Source: Sipunculus nudus
Taxonomy: Eukaryota; Annelida; Sipuncula; Golfingiida; Sipunculidae
Length of the DNA: 64,000 bases
Direction: 5' to 3'
Assembly (NCBI GenBank): GCA_026874595.1
Contig: CM049316.1
Coordinates: 45,337,695-45,401,694 of the forward strand
The position numbers were made by a program, and so were the translations under genes. The notes under the pieces were generated by a model that was given only the letters and a program-made list of their open reading frames with translations, was not told where the DNA came from and did not search any database. Numbering within the stretch: position 1 is the stretch's first letter; every line of letters begins with the position of its first letter. Shown here piece after piece: positions 10,396 through 23,600 of the stretch.

Positions 10396-11314
10396 CTATA
10401 ATTAATATATAATTGTTATATCAAGTACGTAATATATTTGAATGAAATTATAGATAAAATTAGTCTTGTTTATGAATTTAAGTTTTTTCTGGAATATAAA
10501 CGTTATTGAATAAATATGTTATTTATTTTCTCTACATTACTAATTAAATATGTTGATTGAATTTCTAGAAATGTTGTTCATTCTATCATTCAGAAAACGG
10601 CCAATTCATGAAAATTCATGTCCCTAGCATTCACAGTGCCCTAGCACATATATATTAACTGTCATTGTGCTTTCAGGATTGAATTTTAGTATCTTATATT
10701 TTCTGCTTAATTTGAGCTTATTTATTAAGCAAAGTAATACCTAAAAGGCTTAAAGTCCATACTTAATTGTTCAAAGGTCATTAAAAGACTGATTATCCTC
10801 TTATTTTTTTTACAAATGGTATAGACCAAGGATGTTTTCATTCTTCATGTAAAATATAATTGTTCCTTAAAACTTCCACAAGTTTCTTTACATCCCTCAA
10901 TTTTTTCCACTTTTATTGCGATTAAAATATGTGTCCCCTGATTTTTTTTCAACACCGTCATAAAGACAATTTGATCGCCATGACACAATGTCGATTTATT
11001 ATAATACTCCTTGTTGAAGTAACTTCACAGAATGACTCCACGGAACCATCATTATCGGTATGTATTTTGTCATTTTACAACAGGAAATTTCGCTAATTGT
11101 GTAAAAATGTCCATATATTTATTGCTTTTCAACACCGTTACCTATATTTCTCCAAATGATGGAAGTAGGAATGCATGCTTTTCTTAGTTTTGGAATATAG
11201 CTCACACTATCAACACAATTAAACAGAGCATACTAGAAAGGTTAAAGGAGTAACAAATTTTCTTTGAATGAATATCATATCTTGTTTCAACATCATTATA
11301 CACCAACACCGTTA
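10396..11314. other. Non-coding AT-rich DNA
   Basis: No gene, long repeat or transposon end could be supported here. TTCAACACCGTTA-type words (11128, 11301) recur and also appear in HINE-like elements of this window. Confidence 0.4.
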
Positions 11315-11660
11315 GGCCAAAAAAAAAAAGGTTTGGTTCTCAGGCACTTTTTTCAGAAATCGATGCGGGCAGACGGTTTTTTATTTTTATTTTTTTTTTG
11401 TATGTTTCTAAAAAAGGTTAAACGATAAAGGTAAATCATGATAATAACAGATTTATTTTGCTAAACAAGTAAAAGCACTACAAAACAAAGGAAATTTTAT
11501 CAAAATTGTATGATTTAATCTACTTGAAAGAAATGTCCAAGCTGTTGGAGCACAAAATTGTTAAGTTTTTATTGAAAATCAAAATAAAAATTGTTGATGC
11601 GGGGGTTTAAAATTGACGCGGGTGGTGTCTGAGAACCACATCTTTTATTTTTCTTTTGCC
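11315..11660. mobile_element. MITE with GGCCAAAA...GGTTCTCAGGCAC inverted ends (copy 1)
   Basis: Left end GGCCAAAA...GGTTTGGTTCTCAGGCAC is mirrored at the right by GTGTCTGAGAACCACATC...TTTTGCC. About 346 bp, no coding capacity, GATGCGGG words inside both arms. Same family as 43905-44244, with a partial copy at 30604. The flanks (TTA left, ATA right) leave the TSD unclear. Confidence 0.75.
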
Positions 11661-12429
11661 ATATTCTCACTTTCAAAAAGTTGATACGATTGATGCAACA
11701 TCTAAATCATTTTTATTCAGAATTGCATCGTTTTTAAAGGACTACCATATAAATCGCGTACTGACTTGTGGCATTTCGGACTTGCGCGGATGGCTTAGTG
11801 GTTTTCGTAATCGGTGCCACATGGAGATACTTAGACGCGCGCAGGCTTAGGCCTATCGTATCTGATAATATCTCATCATCGTGTTGCGCGATCGCTTAGA
11901 ACAAAGAACAGCCGAGTGCGCGTGGAATGACCGGTAGTTACTTGCGTCAGCAGAACGCTCTCGCTGCAGGGACCTTTGTGTTACGTATTTTTAAATATTA
12001 ACCTTTTAAGATACCATAAAAGAAGTCTGCATGCTTTAAGAAATAATTTTGCCAATTATTGCATTATTACACATGCCTGTAACGGTTTTGAAATTAATGA
12101 CACACTTAAGGCATTAATTAGCCAAAACTATAACTTTTCACGCATGAAATAAAGTGCTCCCCTGAAATTAATTTCATATAGTTTACTATTTTATATCAAT
12201 GTGAGACTCTAAAAATAGATATTAAGATAAGTTATTTTTCTGATTTTGTACCTTCTGAAATGGGCCGTTTTTCGTAGAATAACCCATCTGTTCTAGCATG
12301 AATATATACACGTACATGGACACATATATGTATATATGTAATCATATAAACATTGTCTATTTTACAATAAATCAAGCTTTTACAAACTAGACAAAAACCA
12401 AGAAGCAAATTAACATATCAGTTAAGAAA
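11661..12429. other. Upstream non-coding region with a relatively CpG-rich patch
   Basis: From about 11755 to 11990 the DNA is clearly less AT-rich and holds CpG words (GCGCGGATGG, ACGCGCGCAGG, GTTGCGCGATCGC, GAGTGCGCGTGG). This is the only such patch in the 3 kb before the exchanger start codon. It could be a promoter/CpG-rich first-exon region 1.5 kb upstream of the ATG, or a piece of an old element. No core promoter motif was recognised. Confidence 0.3.
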
Positions 12430-13060
12430 GACACATTGAAATGAAGAGATTTCTAAATAAATTAAGGTATGAAACAGAAAAAAATGAAAGAAAGCAAAAC
12501 GGAAAAAATAATGATGTGGAAAGAAATAAAGAAAAGAAAAGATAAAGATAACAATAAGAAATAATAACTGAAAATTTGGGAGTTCATATTTTTAAATAAA
12601 AGAATAAAATATGAAAAAATAATAATTGAATAAATATGAAAAAAAAAATAATAAATAAATAAGAATGTATAATTAATATAAAATTAAGAGAAAATGACAC
12701 GGTCAAAGAAAGATATCTATCATTTGATAAAATAAAAGGCAAACGATTGTAATTCAGAAGCTTATGACATCAAGAGAAGGAATAAAGACATGAACTAATG
12801 AAAAAGGATAATTGAAATAATCAAGAAAGCAAAGATTTTATGCTATGAAGCGAGAAAAGAAGACAGAAAATTGATTTAAGTAAAAAATAATCGAATTTGC
12901 TAGAAAATAAAAAAAGGAGAAAGAAAAATGGAAAATGTAAAGTTGAAAAATCATTATATAATAAATTAGTTGTTCTTACTAAAGAGCAGAACAGATGAAA
13001 ATAAAATAAAGGAAACAATTAATTATAAAAAAAGGAAATTATTAATATAAAAAGAAACAT
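12430..13060 (+). other. A/G-rich (purine-biased) low-complexity tract
   Basis: About 630 bases almost devoid of C and poor in T on the + strand, made of GAAA, AAAG and AATAA words. No reading frame or repeat period is clear. Lies 0.4 kb upstream of the exchanger ATG. Confidence 0.6.
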
Positions 13061-13441
13061 ATTGTGCAGTACGTTAATTACACTAAGTTGTTAAAAGTAA
13101 TGTCATATTACGCTCCGAGATCTATTATACTTAATTAGAGTTTTTATCCAGTGAGAGCTGAACTTGAAGTGAGAGTGTGTTGGATTAAAATATTATATAG
13201 TGGATTATTTTAGACAATTTAATCAGATGGCATCTATTCATTTCATAATTTACACACTGGCACGCAGATAAATATTGTAATAACAGAAGCCTAACATTTC
13301 TATGACACCAATATGGCTGACGCTGTAGAACGTCAACAAACTGGATTCAGATGTGATTCATGTACTTAACGCAGGCATATCGGGTTTCATGAGTAGTGAT
13401 TTAGTTGTAAATGAAAAGCTGACGATTTAAGGCTATTAGAT
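13061..13441 (+). promoter_or_regulatory. Presumed 5' UTR/proximal upstream region of the SLC9A8-like gene
   Basis: The stretch directly before the start codon. An in-frame TGA at 13412-13414 with no ATG between it and 13442 supports the chosen start. No TATA box, initiator or upstream splice site can be assigned with confidence, and an upstream non-coding exon is possible. Confidence 0.3.
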
Positions 13442-13629
13442 ATGCGTTTCTACAGCACATGGGGCTTATGGCTACTGCTGTTAGCCACCGTAAACATCGC
13501 ACCCCCGTCAGTGGACGGCCATCGAGACCCGCTGTCAGTGTGGGGGTCACACCGGGAGAAAAGAGAAGATACGGCACCACAGGGCGACACCAGTGACAGT
13601 GTCGTGCAGAGTAATGCAACAAACAGCAG
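13442..13629 (+). CDS. SLC9A8: SLC9A8-like exon 1: signal peptide and N-terminal tail
   Basis: 62 codons plus two bases (AG). [20 protein letters not shown] is a clear hydrophobic signal sequence or signal anchor (residues 5-20), followed by a polar region with an NAT glycosylation sequon (NATNS near residue 58). The ATG is the first after an in-frame TGA 30 bases upstream. Donor: CAG|GTGATT, moderately strong. Vertebrate NHE8 has a different, weakly conserved N-terminus, so this exon is supported by frame continuity rather than by similarity. Confidence 0.75.
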
Positions 13630-16600
13630 GTGATTGTTTATCTTGACAATCGAGTTTCAGCTTAATTGGGAGTACAACCAGGGTAAAACAAGATAAAAGA
13701 ACATGCTGATATACCAACATCTTTTAATAAACGTCATAAATCTTACTGTTAGCAGTATTCCAAGTCAAATTAGTTGAGTGTGTTAAGGATTGGATCTCCA
13801 TTCTGGATCATGAAAATATAAAAAACTGTCTCTTCTCATCTTTACCACCAAATGTTCCTACAGATGTCAGGATCTCCCAAACGCGGATCCGCATACTGAA
13901 CCGCAGCATTCCTCAAGTTCCCAATCTCCCTAACAAGGACCTAACGGTGGCCCCTACTAAAAATGCCTTTCCATGTTCAGCCTTATTTTTTTACCTAAAC
14001 AGTTTTTTTAATCTAAATTATTAAGTGATATGTGCAACTAATCTGTGAAATAGACTAGGATATCAATAAGTTTGCGTTATTGGATATTGGTTCGCGGTTT
14101 TCCAATGAGTGCTATGAGGTGGACTGCATAACTGGTATGCACAGCTATGCCGGGGGTGGCTCCAGGATTTTTGACATGTACTATATAGAACATTGAATAT
14201 GGTTTCAGTCCTGATTAAATATTTAAAAGAGGGGTCCAAAATGTCAACATTGGATTGAAACTCATTAAAAGGTTGCAGCTGCTGAAACAAATGTGATTCC
14301 AGACCCCTGGGCCCCATATATATCCCTGAATACCAGATTCGCTACTGTATGCAGGCAAGTACCTCCACTTTTATTAAAACAAGGACAACACCATGTAAAA
14401 TTATATTGATTTTTCCAACCTTTTTCTGTATGTCAGATAACAAAGTAGTAATAACAATTACATCCAATAGTTATAAAGAGAAGTTGGTCCACTTTTGTGC
14501 TCAATGATCTGGGGCGACCCCCCCTTGGGTTTGGAACCCAGGTTCCCCAGACCCCTCTTGTAAAATAATTAACTCCACGTCTTAGTGAGGTCAAATATGG
14601 GATTTTCGCAGGAAAATATGATTTATAAATTTGCATGTGTAAGGAAGCAACAAATTATGCAACACCTGTTTTGACCAAGCAAACATGAAGGCCCAATTCA
14701 GATCAAGTGCCAAATTAATTACAGGTAGTTGCAATTACTTACAAAAAAACATCAATAATAAGTGATCAGGTTATGGACAACAGCAGATTTAAGAACATCT
14801 TTCATTTTAGGTACATACTTTGTTTGAGTACACCTGTACTTTGATTTTAGTACATTTGTGACTAACAACAAAAAAACTTGAATAATTGTGACTGTAAGCC
14901 ACAGCATTCCCTGGTGCCAGCTAGTCACATAAGAGTGATTCAGACAATACATAGTCCTACCAGTTGACATTTGCAAATGCATTGTTTGGGGGTTTTCCCA
15001 TATAGATACCAGCATTTATAGATCAACATCCCAGATATGTCATGTTATGTTAATATCAGCTTATATCACTATTTTTATCAAACTCAAGTGACACTGAGGA
15101 TTGAAATGATGGTTCAAATAAAACTTTCTGGCATAGGTCAGCAAGAAATTCTTTGGCAGATATTGCTTCAAATGACATCTTAAGTCACCCATGTATGGCC
15201 ATACTTCCAAGTATTAGCACTTTGCTGTACACAGTTTACCATTTATTTAATATCCATAAATGATAGCAAAGCCATCTCATTCATGGTACGGGACAAATTT
15301 GAATGTAATGAGTTTGTGAGATGTAAGTTTATGTAAGTACTGATACATTGCAGGTCACTCAGTGATACTGATTTCATTGACACTGACAAGGGACTTTCTT
15401 GCATGAAAAAACAGGGAAATTATTAATTACTGTAAGGGCTGCATAGGCCACAACCAAGCATTTCTTAGCCAGGTCTAGAGACCTGAGTAGGTCAAAAAAT
15501 TGAACCTGCACCTGCCCAGCATCTATTGCATCACTCATTTTCAACCCACAGTAAAAAAAAAGATTCAGCTTGCCTCTCCCCTCAATAAATACAGTACTTT
15601 TCACCCACATAGTGTTTGTGTGTTCTGTGGCCTATAAATTACATTTAATTTCACCATATTCCACAGGCTGAGCCGCCAAGGTAATGTTCCCCCATTTATA
15701 ATCATTTTATATCCAGAAGCATTTTTCCCTTTATCTGTATTTTAATGCATACAGTGTCTTTGAATGTATAAAAAAATAAACCACAGATTACTCTGAATTC
15801 TAGAATTTATTGGGCTATATCCAGTCCAGGGTAAGGGTAGGCAAAAATGTGATATATATATATATATATAGGATAAGAAGTTCAAGGTAAGTGCAGTGCA
15901 ATATGGAGGTGTCCCCATGTGATGGGTATCACCAACAATATCAGTCTCATCCAACTTTACCATTTGCCTTCCGAATTGCTTATGTCTGTTCATTCTTATA
16001 CCTTTTCTCAGCTGCTTTGGGAGCATGGCCCAAGTGGCCACTGTTAGGTTAGGTTAAATAGTTCTACATTTGCCTGCCACCCATGACTGTTACTCATTCA
16101 TTCCTGGGTGGACAGAACCCACCCTTGTGTTAAAGACTGGCTATGAGTCTTACCATGGAAGGCAGTAAGAAAGGGAGATGAACCCACAACTGCAACACAA
16201 CTTTGTCGTCTCAAGTCCAGTGCTTTAACCATTACATAACCACACTCCACATGTGTAAGAATCATGTTAAATGTCAATAAATAAATAAAACTAAATAAAA
16301 CTAGTGGTGGGCTGATCATCGAGTTTTTTCGAAAGTCAGTCAGTTTGCTGCCACTTTCAAGCCTTCGATTACCAAAGGCAACTATCGATTACATCATACT
16401 CATGATTGTTTTTTTCCAGAATGTCTTTATGTTGTAGGCAAAAATTATTCCTTCATTTTTTTACAACATTCCGCGCTTCATATAATGAGTATGTGTTCTC
16501 AAATAACCTCCGTATCTGACTGAGTATATATATGACACGGTAGATGAGAGAACGGAGGACTTATTAAACCTCTGTGAACTGGCAGGGAGCTGCAGAATTA

Positions 16601-19600
16601 GCGGAGAGTTTTCTAATGAAATGTTCATTGCAAAATATGGGCGATATGGCATTAAAATGCTCCATAATTCTCCAGGTCTATGCCAATTTTGCAAGATTCT
16701 CTTATAAATAATCTCTTCAACTGATGCCAGGTGCCGCATGAGTAATAATATAATTAGCTTTCAATTACTTTTTTTTTTAATTTTTACAAAAAAAATATAT
16801 AGGCCTGTAATTTTCTTGGCGGGCCTGTGAAACCAGTATGCATGTCAGTAGTCGTCATAATTGTTATAAAATGAAAGTCCTTGCTGGTGGTGAAGTTAAA
16901 ATAATACGCAGGAGTATTCATGAGGGCCAGCAAGTATATGTCCTGGACTGTGGTTTAATTCTTGATTTTTATAATTAATTAAAATGAACTGTGAATAGCA
17001 TTGCTTAGTAATAATAGGAAAATATAAAAAAGGCAGATACTTCTATTCATTAGATGGAATTACTAAGACATACGGGCTGGGTTAAGAGAGTACAGTTTGA
17101 CAGATAATTGCATATTTCTATATATTTGTCTGAACCAATTAATAATCGATCATCGATCGGTTTGCCCAAACCGATGATCGATTATGAAAAAGGAACCGAC
17201 TCCCACCACTAAATAAAACTAATTTGTAATAATAACAGAGATGTTAGGATTTTTACAGAGATGTTAGAATTTTCGTCACATTTATATATTTTGATGATCT
17301 GAATGTTATTTTTAAACAACGCATCTGTCTATCCAGCCTATTTGATGAAGCTGCAGGTTGAAGAGTAATACTAAATCTGTTCCACAGATGTTGCCACCAG
17401 TCTTCACTCTGAATAATCTCATCCAATTTAATATGGTAATGAGGTACGTTATGGTTCACTGTTAACAATACAAGGCTCATACACTGTCTTGTGCTCTGAA
17501 CACAGAGTTGACCTCCTGTAGACCTTCAACTCACAAGCGGTGAGAAATGGAAGGATTCTTCAGGTTTGGCAAGCTGCCAAACACCCAGCAAACTGATGCT
17601 AAATAAGACAAAATCTGATTGGCTCAGCTGTTAACAAAGATGACTGCCCCCATGTGGACCCTGTAAAATAAAATCTGATTGGCTCATTGTGTAAACAAAT
17701 ATGACTGCGCCCATGTGGAGCTTGTTGTGCAGCACTGCAAGAGAGGAATTTTGCAACAGTTGGGGATAATTAACTGACCTCAGGCCACACCTGCAATTTT
17801 GTATAGAGACTGTCCTGAAAGGTTGCAACTGCATTCTGTGTGTTTCAACAGGGGGTAGTTAAATATTATGCAGGAGGGAATTCCACAGAGACAGCACCAC
17901 CCAGTGGCCAAACCTAAAGGACAACCACAGTTTCCTGCAGCCTTGACAGTGGACCAAATAGTTTAGCATAGCCTAACTTCTGCTTATATATATAATTAGT
18001 GAGCATAACACTGTCTGCACAAGAACACATGTACTATATATGGGATGGGTTTTTAGCTCAGCTGACTATAAGTTATCTGAGCTATAGTCGTGGTCCATTG
18101 TCTGTCGTCCGTCCGTCTGTCTTGACGTCCGTCCGTCCGTCTGTCCGTCCGAATGTCCGTCTGTAAGACTGGCACGTTTCAACACCGTTGGACCTACGAA
18201 TCTTAAATTCGGCATACAATTAGATGTCCCCAAAATCTCCTACCATGCTGAAAATTGGGTCAATAGGACTTTGTTCCTTCGAGATATTAAGGAAAAACCT
18301 CAATTTTTTATTAGAAATCTATTTTCACACTTCAGGACTGCCTAATATCAAAACCACTCATCTGGTTTTCTTCATATTTACCATAAATATTCCTCTATAT
18401 AGTTCCTATGTACATGCCCGATATTAAGTCAGTATTATATAATTTAAAAAAAGTTATGGGCCCAAACATAATGGACTTTGTAAAAAAATCAGAAAGATAT
18501 TTGGTCACTTAAGACCAGAAGTGTTAAAGGTAGGGACTTTTTTCCAGTAATACAACTTTAATTAATCAAAATTTAATTGTATACCAAAAATTAGATCAAA
18601 ATCTGTTAAATTTTTTTTATTATTGGCAAAAATATAAAATTGGTACCTTAAATTTTGCCAAACTTTGGCCACGGCACGTTTTTATCCTGTAAGTACTGTG
18701 GATTTAATTTTCACAGCATGTATACATAAGAATTTAATTTGTTAAAATCTGAAATTTGAAAATAAAAGCTGCAAAATTAGGCTAGTTATTGAATTTTTTT
18801 GGAGGCTCTTGTTGTATTCCCTTACATTGTCAAGCATTCCACTTTGATGACTGTAGGTCATTTAGTGCACATCTCTATGCTCCCCAGGCTGTTGGCATAA
18901 TTTTAGATGTCCCCAAAATCTCCTACCAAACCGAAAATTGGGTCATTAGGACTTTGTTCCTTCGAGATATTAAGGAAAAAACTCCGTTTTCCATAAAAAA
19001 AGCCATTGTTACACTTCAAGGCTGCCTAATATCAAAACCACTAATCTGTTTTTGATCGTATTTAGTATTAACATTCTTTCATACATTTTCTATGAACATA
19101 CCAAAAATTAGGTCAGTATTGGGTATTATTTTGAAGTTATGGGCCAAAACATAATGCAATTTTAAAAAAAATCAGGAAATATATTTACTCACCTAACATG
19201 AGAATTGCTGAACCTAGAGACTTTTTTTCAGGAATATAACTTTATTTAATCAAGATTCAATTGTTTACCCAAAATTAGATCTGAATTTTGCAAATTTTTC
19301 AAGTTATTAGCATAAATAAAAAATCAATACCTTAAATTTTGTCCAACTTTGGCACTGTTGATTTAATTTTCACAGCATATATACATAAGGATTTAATCTT
19401 TTAAAATCTGAAATTTCAAAGAAATTGATTGGAAAGAATAGCTTTTATTCATGTTTTCATACACCATGTCAAGTGTTGTTTACATCTAGCCCACCTAGTA
19501 GTACAGCCTTCACTTGCATTATTTAACCCACCCCAGGCAGCTTGCCTTGGGTCAGCTTGGCCACTACCAGCAGGCTTCCCATCTGCCCTGCATCCCCCCC

Positions 19601-20556
19601 CCCCTAGATGGTGCATAAACTAGATGAATGTTATTATTTTCTGTATTTGATTCATTCTTATTCTAGGCTATGCTACATTTTAGATTTTGTTTTGTACCAC
19701 CAGGGTTACAATGATTAAAGTGTACATTTAATTGTGTCCACAAAGTGGTGTATTGCTATGAAAGTGTGGATGTTCATGAGATAATTCCTTACTTCAGAAG
19801 AGTAAAAACTTCACCAGGTGTGAAATTGACTATTAATTCCAGTAATAAATTAAAACTGGGATAATAATAAGCACAATGATATTGTTTGTCCCTCATTCAA
19901 CCAACAGTGTGTATACTTTATTTGAAAAGATGTTTTATTTTATCAAATTTACTGAATCTTTTATTTTATTTTGGTGAATAAAATTAAGCATGTACTGAAA
20001 ACTCCAAGGTGCAAAACTTTTAAATAGTGATTCAAGGAATATTCTTGTAGATGCCATGTTGTGGCATTATTTTCTTTTAAATTCAGTTTAAACATTTATG
20101 ATTTAAAAATAATAAAATATATGTGTATGCATAATATGACCCAATATGAGCTACACTCTGGATATATGATGATTGCAACTTTTGCAACAATTCTAATATT
20201 TTAACTTATAGTTTCAGTTTTTTACTCTGTTTATATAATGATTGCAACTTTTGCAACAATTCTAATATTTTAACTTATATTTTCAGGTTTTTTTTATTAA
20301 AAATTTATAAAACCTGTAAATAAAAAAATGCTTTAGATAAAAACTTCTTAATGGAAAAAGTGGATATGCTTAAAAAAATAGGATTACAGTAAAACCTGAG
20401 AGTTAAGACCACCTGATGTGCCACAACAAAAGCGGTCTTAAGTCACAGGTGGTCCTAAGTCTCAGGTGGCCTAAGTCTCAGCATGAAGCGAACAAAGAAT
20501 ATTAAGGCATATATGTCTGTGTAAACATTTATTTATTTATTATAAAAATACATACT

Positions 20557-20609
<53 letters not shown>

Positions 20610-23600
20610 CAAAATATTCACAACAATATTTACAAGTTAACAACAATATTTACTTAACACAATGAATCAATCTTGCCCTGCTTAACAAAGGGAATCTTAT
20701 TTATAATTATCAAAGAAAGCCGGTCCTTTTATAACTTTATTAAACAAGCCTTTGTCAAAGGCTTTGAATAGCCTGTTTATCATATTGCATATATAAAATC
20801 CCAATAAACTTCAAAGCAGGTATGAAGGGATCGATCATTAGTTTACAGGTGACTGCTCACGTTATCAAACAGTCTCTCTATTATTGGTACTATGGTAGTA
20901 AGCATTGATGAATATTCTAATGATGTTATCGAAGCAGGGCGTCAGTTTGTCGTCGTCACGAACTGACATAATGTCAAGTCAAAATGTGTGTGATAAGCAA
21001 TTACAGTTGATCGCTTACGTAATGACAAACTTACTTTCATGACTCACTTTTTAAAATTAATTCCGCGCAAATGTTATTTAACCATCGCTAAGACTAGTTA
21101 TGAACTCCGGTCAACGACCGCAGCGTAGTGAATGCGACCGCGGTGTCAGAAGAAATACAACGGGAGTTCTGTTCGATGAATATTAATGAGGGATTTCCCC
21201 TAGGGCACGTGAACACTTTACCGTAAAGATGTTTTAGACAATCGTTAAACAAATACGATGTATTCAAAGACGGGCTGTGCTAAAAAAAGTAATGGTACAC
21301 TGGCATCAGAATTAAAGAATTGCGTCGTTTTACGTTCCCTCGCAATTATCGCGGAACTTTCATTTTTTGGAGAAAGATTAAAACCACGCGGGCCCTGGGC
21401 CATTGACACCTGGAGGGGTATTGTGAATTGATGTCCAATTCACCGCGGGGAAAGTAGGTCACCATTGCCACAGGTCTGCACATTCACGAGACGGTCAACG
21501 GCACGGTCGTTTTAGTCTTAACTTGGGACGCCAGGTGCCACTACCGCTACACCAGGCGGTCGCTTAACGGAGGTAAATACCAGCGACCGGCCACATTTGA
21601 TCGGTCGGTGGTCGGGTACCACAAACGGACGCTCAACACAGGGGCATTAAAGAGTGATTAAGCTCGGTGCATTCATTTTCCGGTCGTAAGTCACAGACGG
21701 TCGCTGGCGGCAGTGGTCGCTTGGTTCAGGTTTCACTGTATATATAAACTTAAATGCATTATTCCCTTGAAAGTGAAATAAAGGTATTAGTCCATTCTGT
21801 CCACTTGCATGTCCATCTGTAAATTTTCATATGCGTCACAGTATCTCAAAACTTTTACTGTTTTTCTTCATGACAGTCTTGTCAGAGTATTAGTTTGCAA
21901 TCATATATTTAGAACTTAACTATAACCAAGTAGGAGGGCCCCTTTCCTCTTAGCTTTTCATATTCTTATATAAATGAAAAACATTACAATAGAATATTTC
22001 TACATCCACCTTCGTGCTGCCCTCACTTTTCCCATCTCCGAACCCCAACCCAAAGTCAGCCTCAATGAGCAAGAACAAGATGAATCAGATATATTCATAC
22101 TTTAATATTTTGTATAACTATTCGTCCATAGGTACCGATGTACATGCCAGAAATTATGTCAATATTGTCTAATATGTAGACATAGTGGGCATCACAATAA
22201 TGTACCTTGTCAAGACTGAAGAGATATTGTGTCATACAGTCACAAATTCATAAATCACTTCATCAGCATAGTTAATCATAACATCATATCTGTCAAATTG
22301 AAAGCTTGCAGACTACCATACACTTTAGATCCTTCAACAAATAGCCTTATCATCATTCTACTACTGCTTATTACTGCTGTCATTGCATTCATATTTACTC
22401 AAATATATCACAATTTTCAACCCCTCCTAAATAAATAAAAAATAAACCACTATATTTGACTCTATTAATCCATCAGTCAGGAAATTTCATTTATCATTTA
22501 CTCACATATTACATTACATTCCTTTATAATAGCCCAACATGTCCATGATATTCATAAGCTTTATTGACTGGATATAGTATCACAGTGGAGAAACATTTAT
22601 AGTCCAATCACGATCAGCTGAGTGCCGTGACCCATGGGTCCCTTGTATTTAATTTGTTGGATTCTTAATGTCCTTCTGACAACATCTGCGGCACCTGGAT
22701 AAGGAAAAATTTATTTATACTCTTCCTTTTAAAAAGGACCTTTTTAAATCCAGTTTGTATTTTGCATTTATTTTGAATTTAAAAGAAGTTCTAGAAAGGT
22801 TTTAGGATATTAAGGCATGATGGATGCCACACTTTTCTTGTTAAACAAGGGGGGGGGGGGGGGACTGTTTGTGTTGGCCATGTTTGTTTTATATCAACCT
22901 AAAATTGGGTTATTGTTATCACACCTACTTTGTATGATGAATTTTTTTTCTTGTTTGATACGTGTGTGTAAAGCTTACCATACAGTGATACTCAATGAGA
23001 CTTATCGTGCAAGGATTGAGAACATGCTTGTCTGATGAGTGTGCCATGTGTTTTGCATGGTCAACAGATAACTCGGAAGAAGTTGTGTAGCTCTTCCAAA
23101 ATACCATGTCCGTTTTTCTGATAGATATATTATTAAAGAGAATTGAGACAGAATATGTCCTAGGCAGGAAACACATAAAAGGATAAATACAGTTAAAAGG
23201 CATAATTATGGTGGAATCTTGGATGTTATTTTGGATGCATCAGCAGCATGTAGGTGTTATCATTGAGATACAGTTAGACAGAGTTAGCTCTGGGATCATG
23301 CATCGCATCCCATGTTGCATGTTGCATGATAAGAAACCTTGCACCTCGGTGTGAAAGCTCTTTGATCTGGCTACCGGCACTTGCCTGTTTTGCTGGGGCT
23401 GTCCCTGATACATTGCCCAATTTCAATTAAATAAATTCATGTGCAGAAATTCAAACAAATACTCACCCATCCATATATTATAAGCCAAAACCAAATAATA
23501 TATGCCATGAATAAAGGTTATGGAATGGAATCAAATAATGATCTTGATTGACAGGATCTCCTGCAGACCTACCAGTTGGGTTCTGGTTGTTAGAAAGAAT

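Larger units (their letters stand above)
18051..22646 (+). mobile_element. DINE/HINE-like (Helentron-type) element, composite, interrupted by an inverted-repeat element
   Basis: 5' end TTTTAGCTCAGCTGAC followed by a GTCC/GTCT-rich microsatellite (18105-18165). 3' end CAGCTGAGTGCCGT, the 12-bp palindrome GACCCATGGGTC (22629-22640), then CCTTGT. The interior carries two diverged copies of a block starting GATGTCCCCAAAATCTCC (near 18222 and 18906), so the element is internally duplicated. A 1352-bp TA-flanked element is nested at 20387-21738. No protein is encoded. That the outer ends belong to one insertion is inferred from family structure, not proven. Confidence 0.6.

Noticed and set aside
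11780-11850. tRNA-like A-box (TGGCTTAGTGG)
   Set aside because: No B-box and no cloverleaf could be drawn; judged a chance match.
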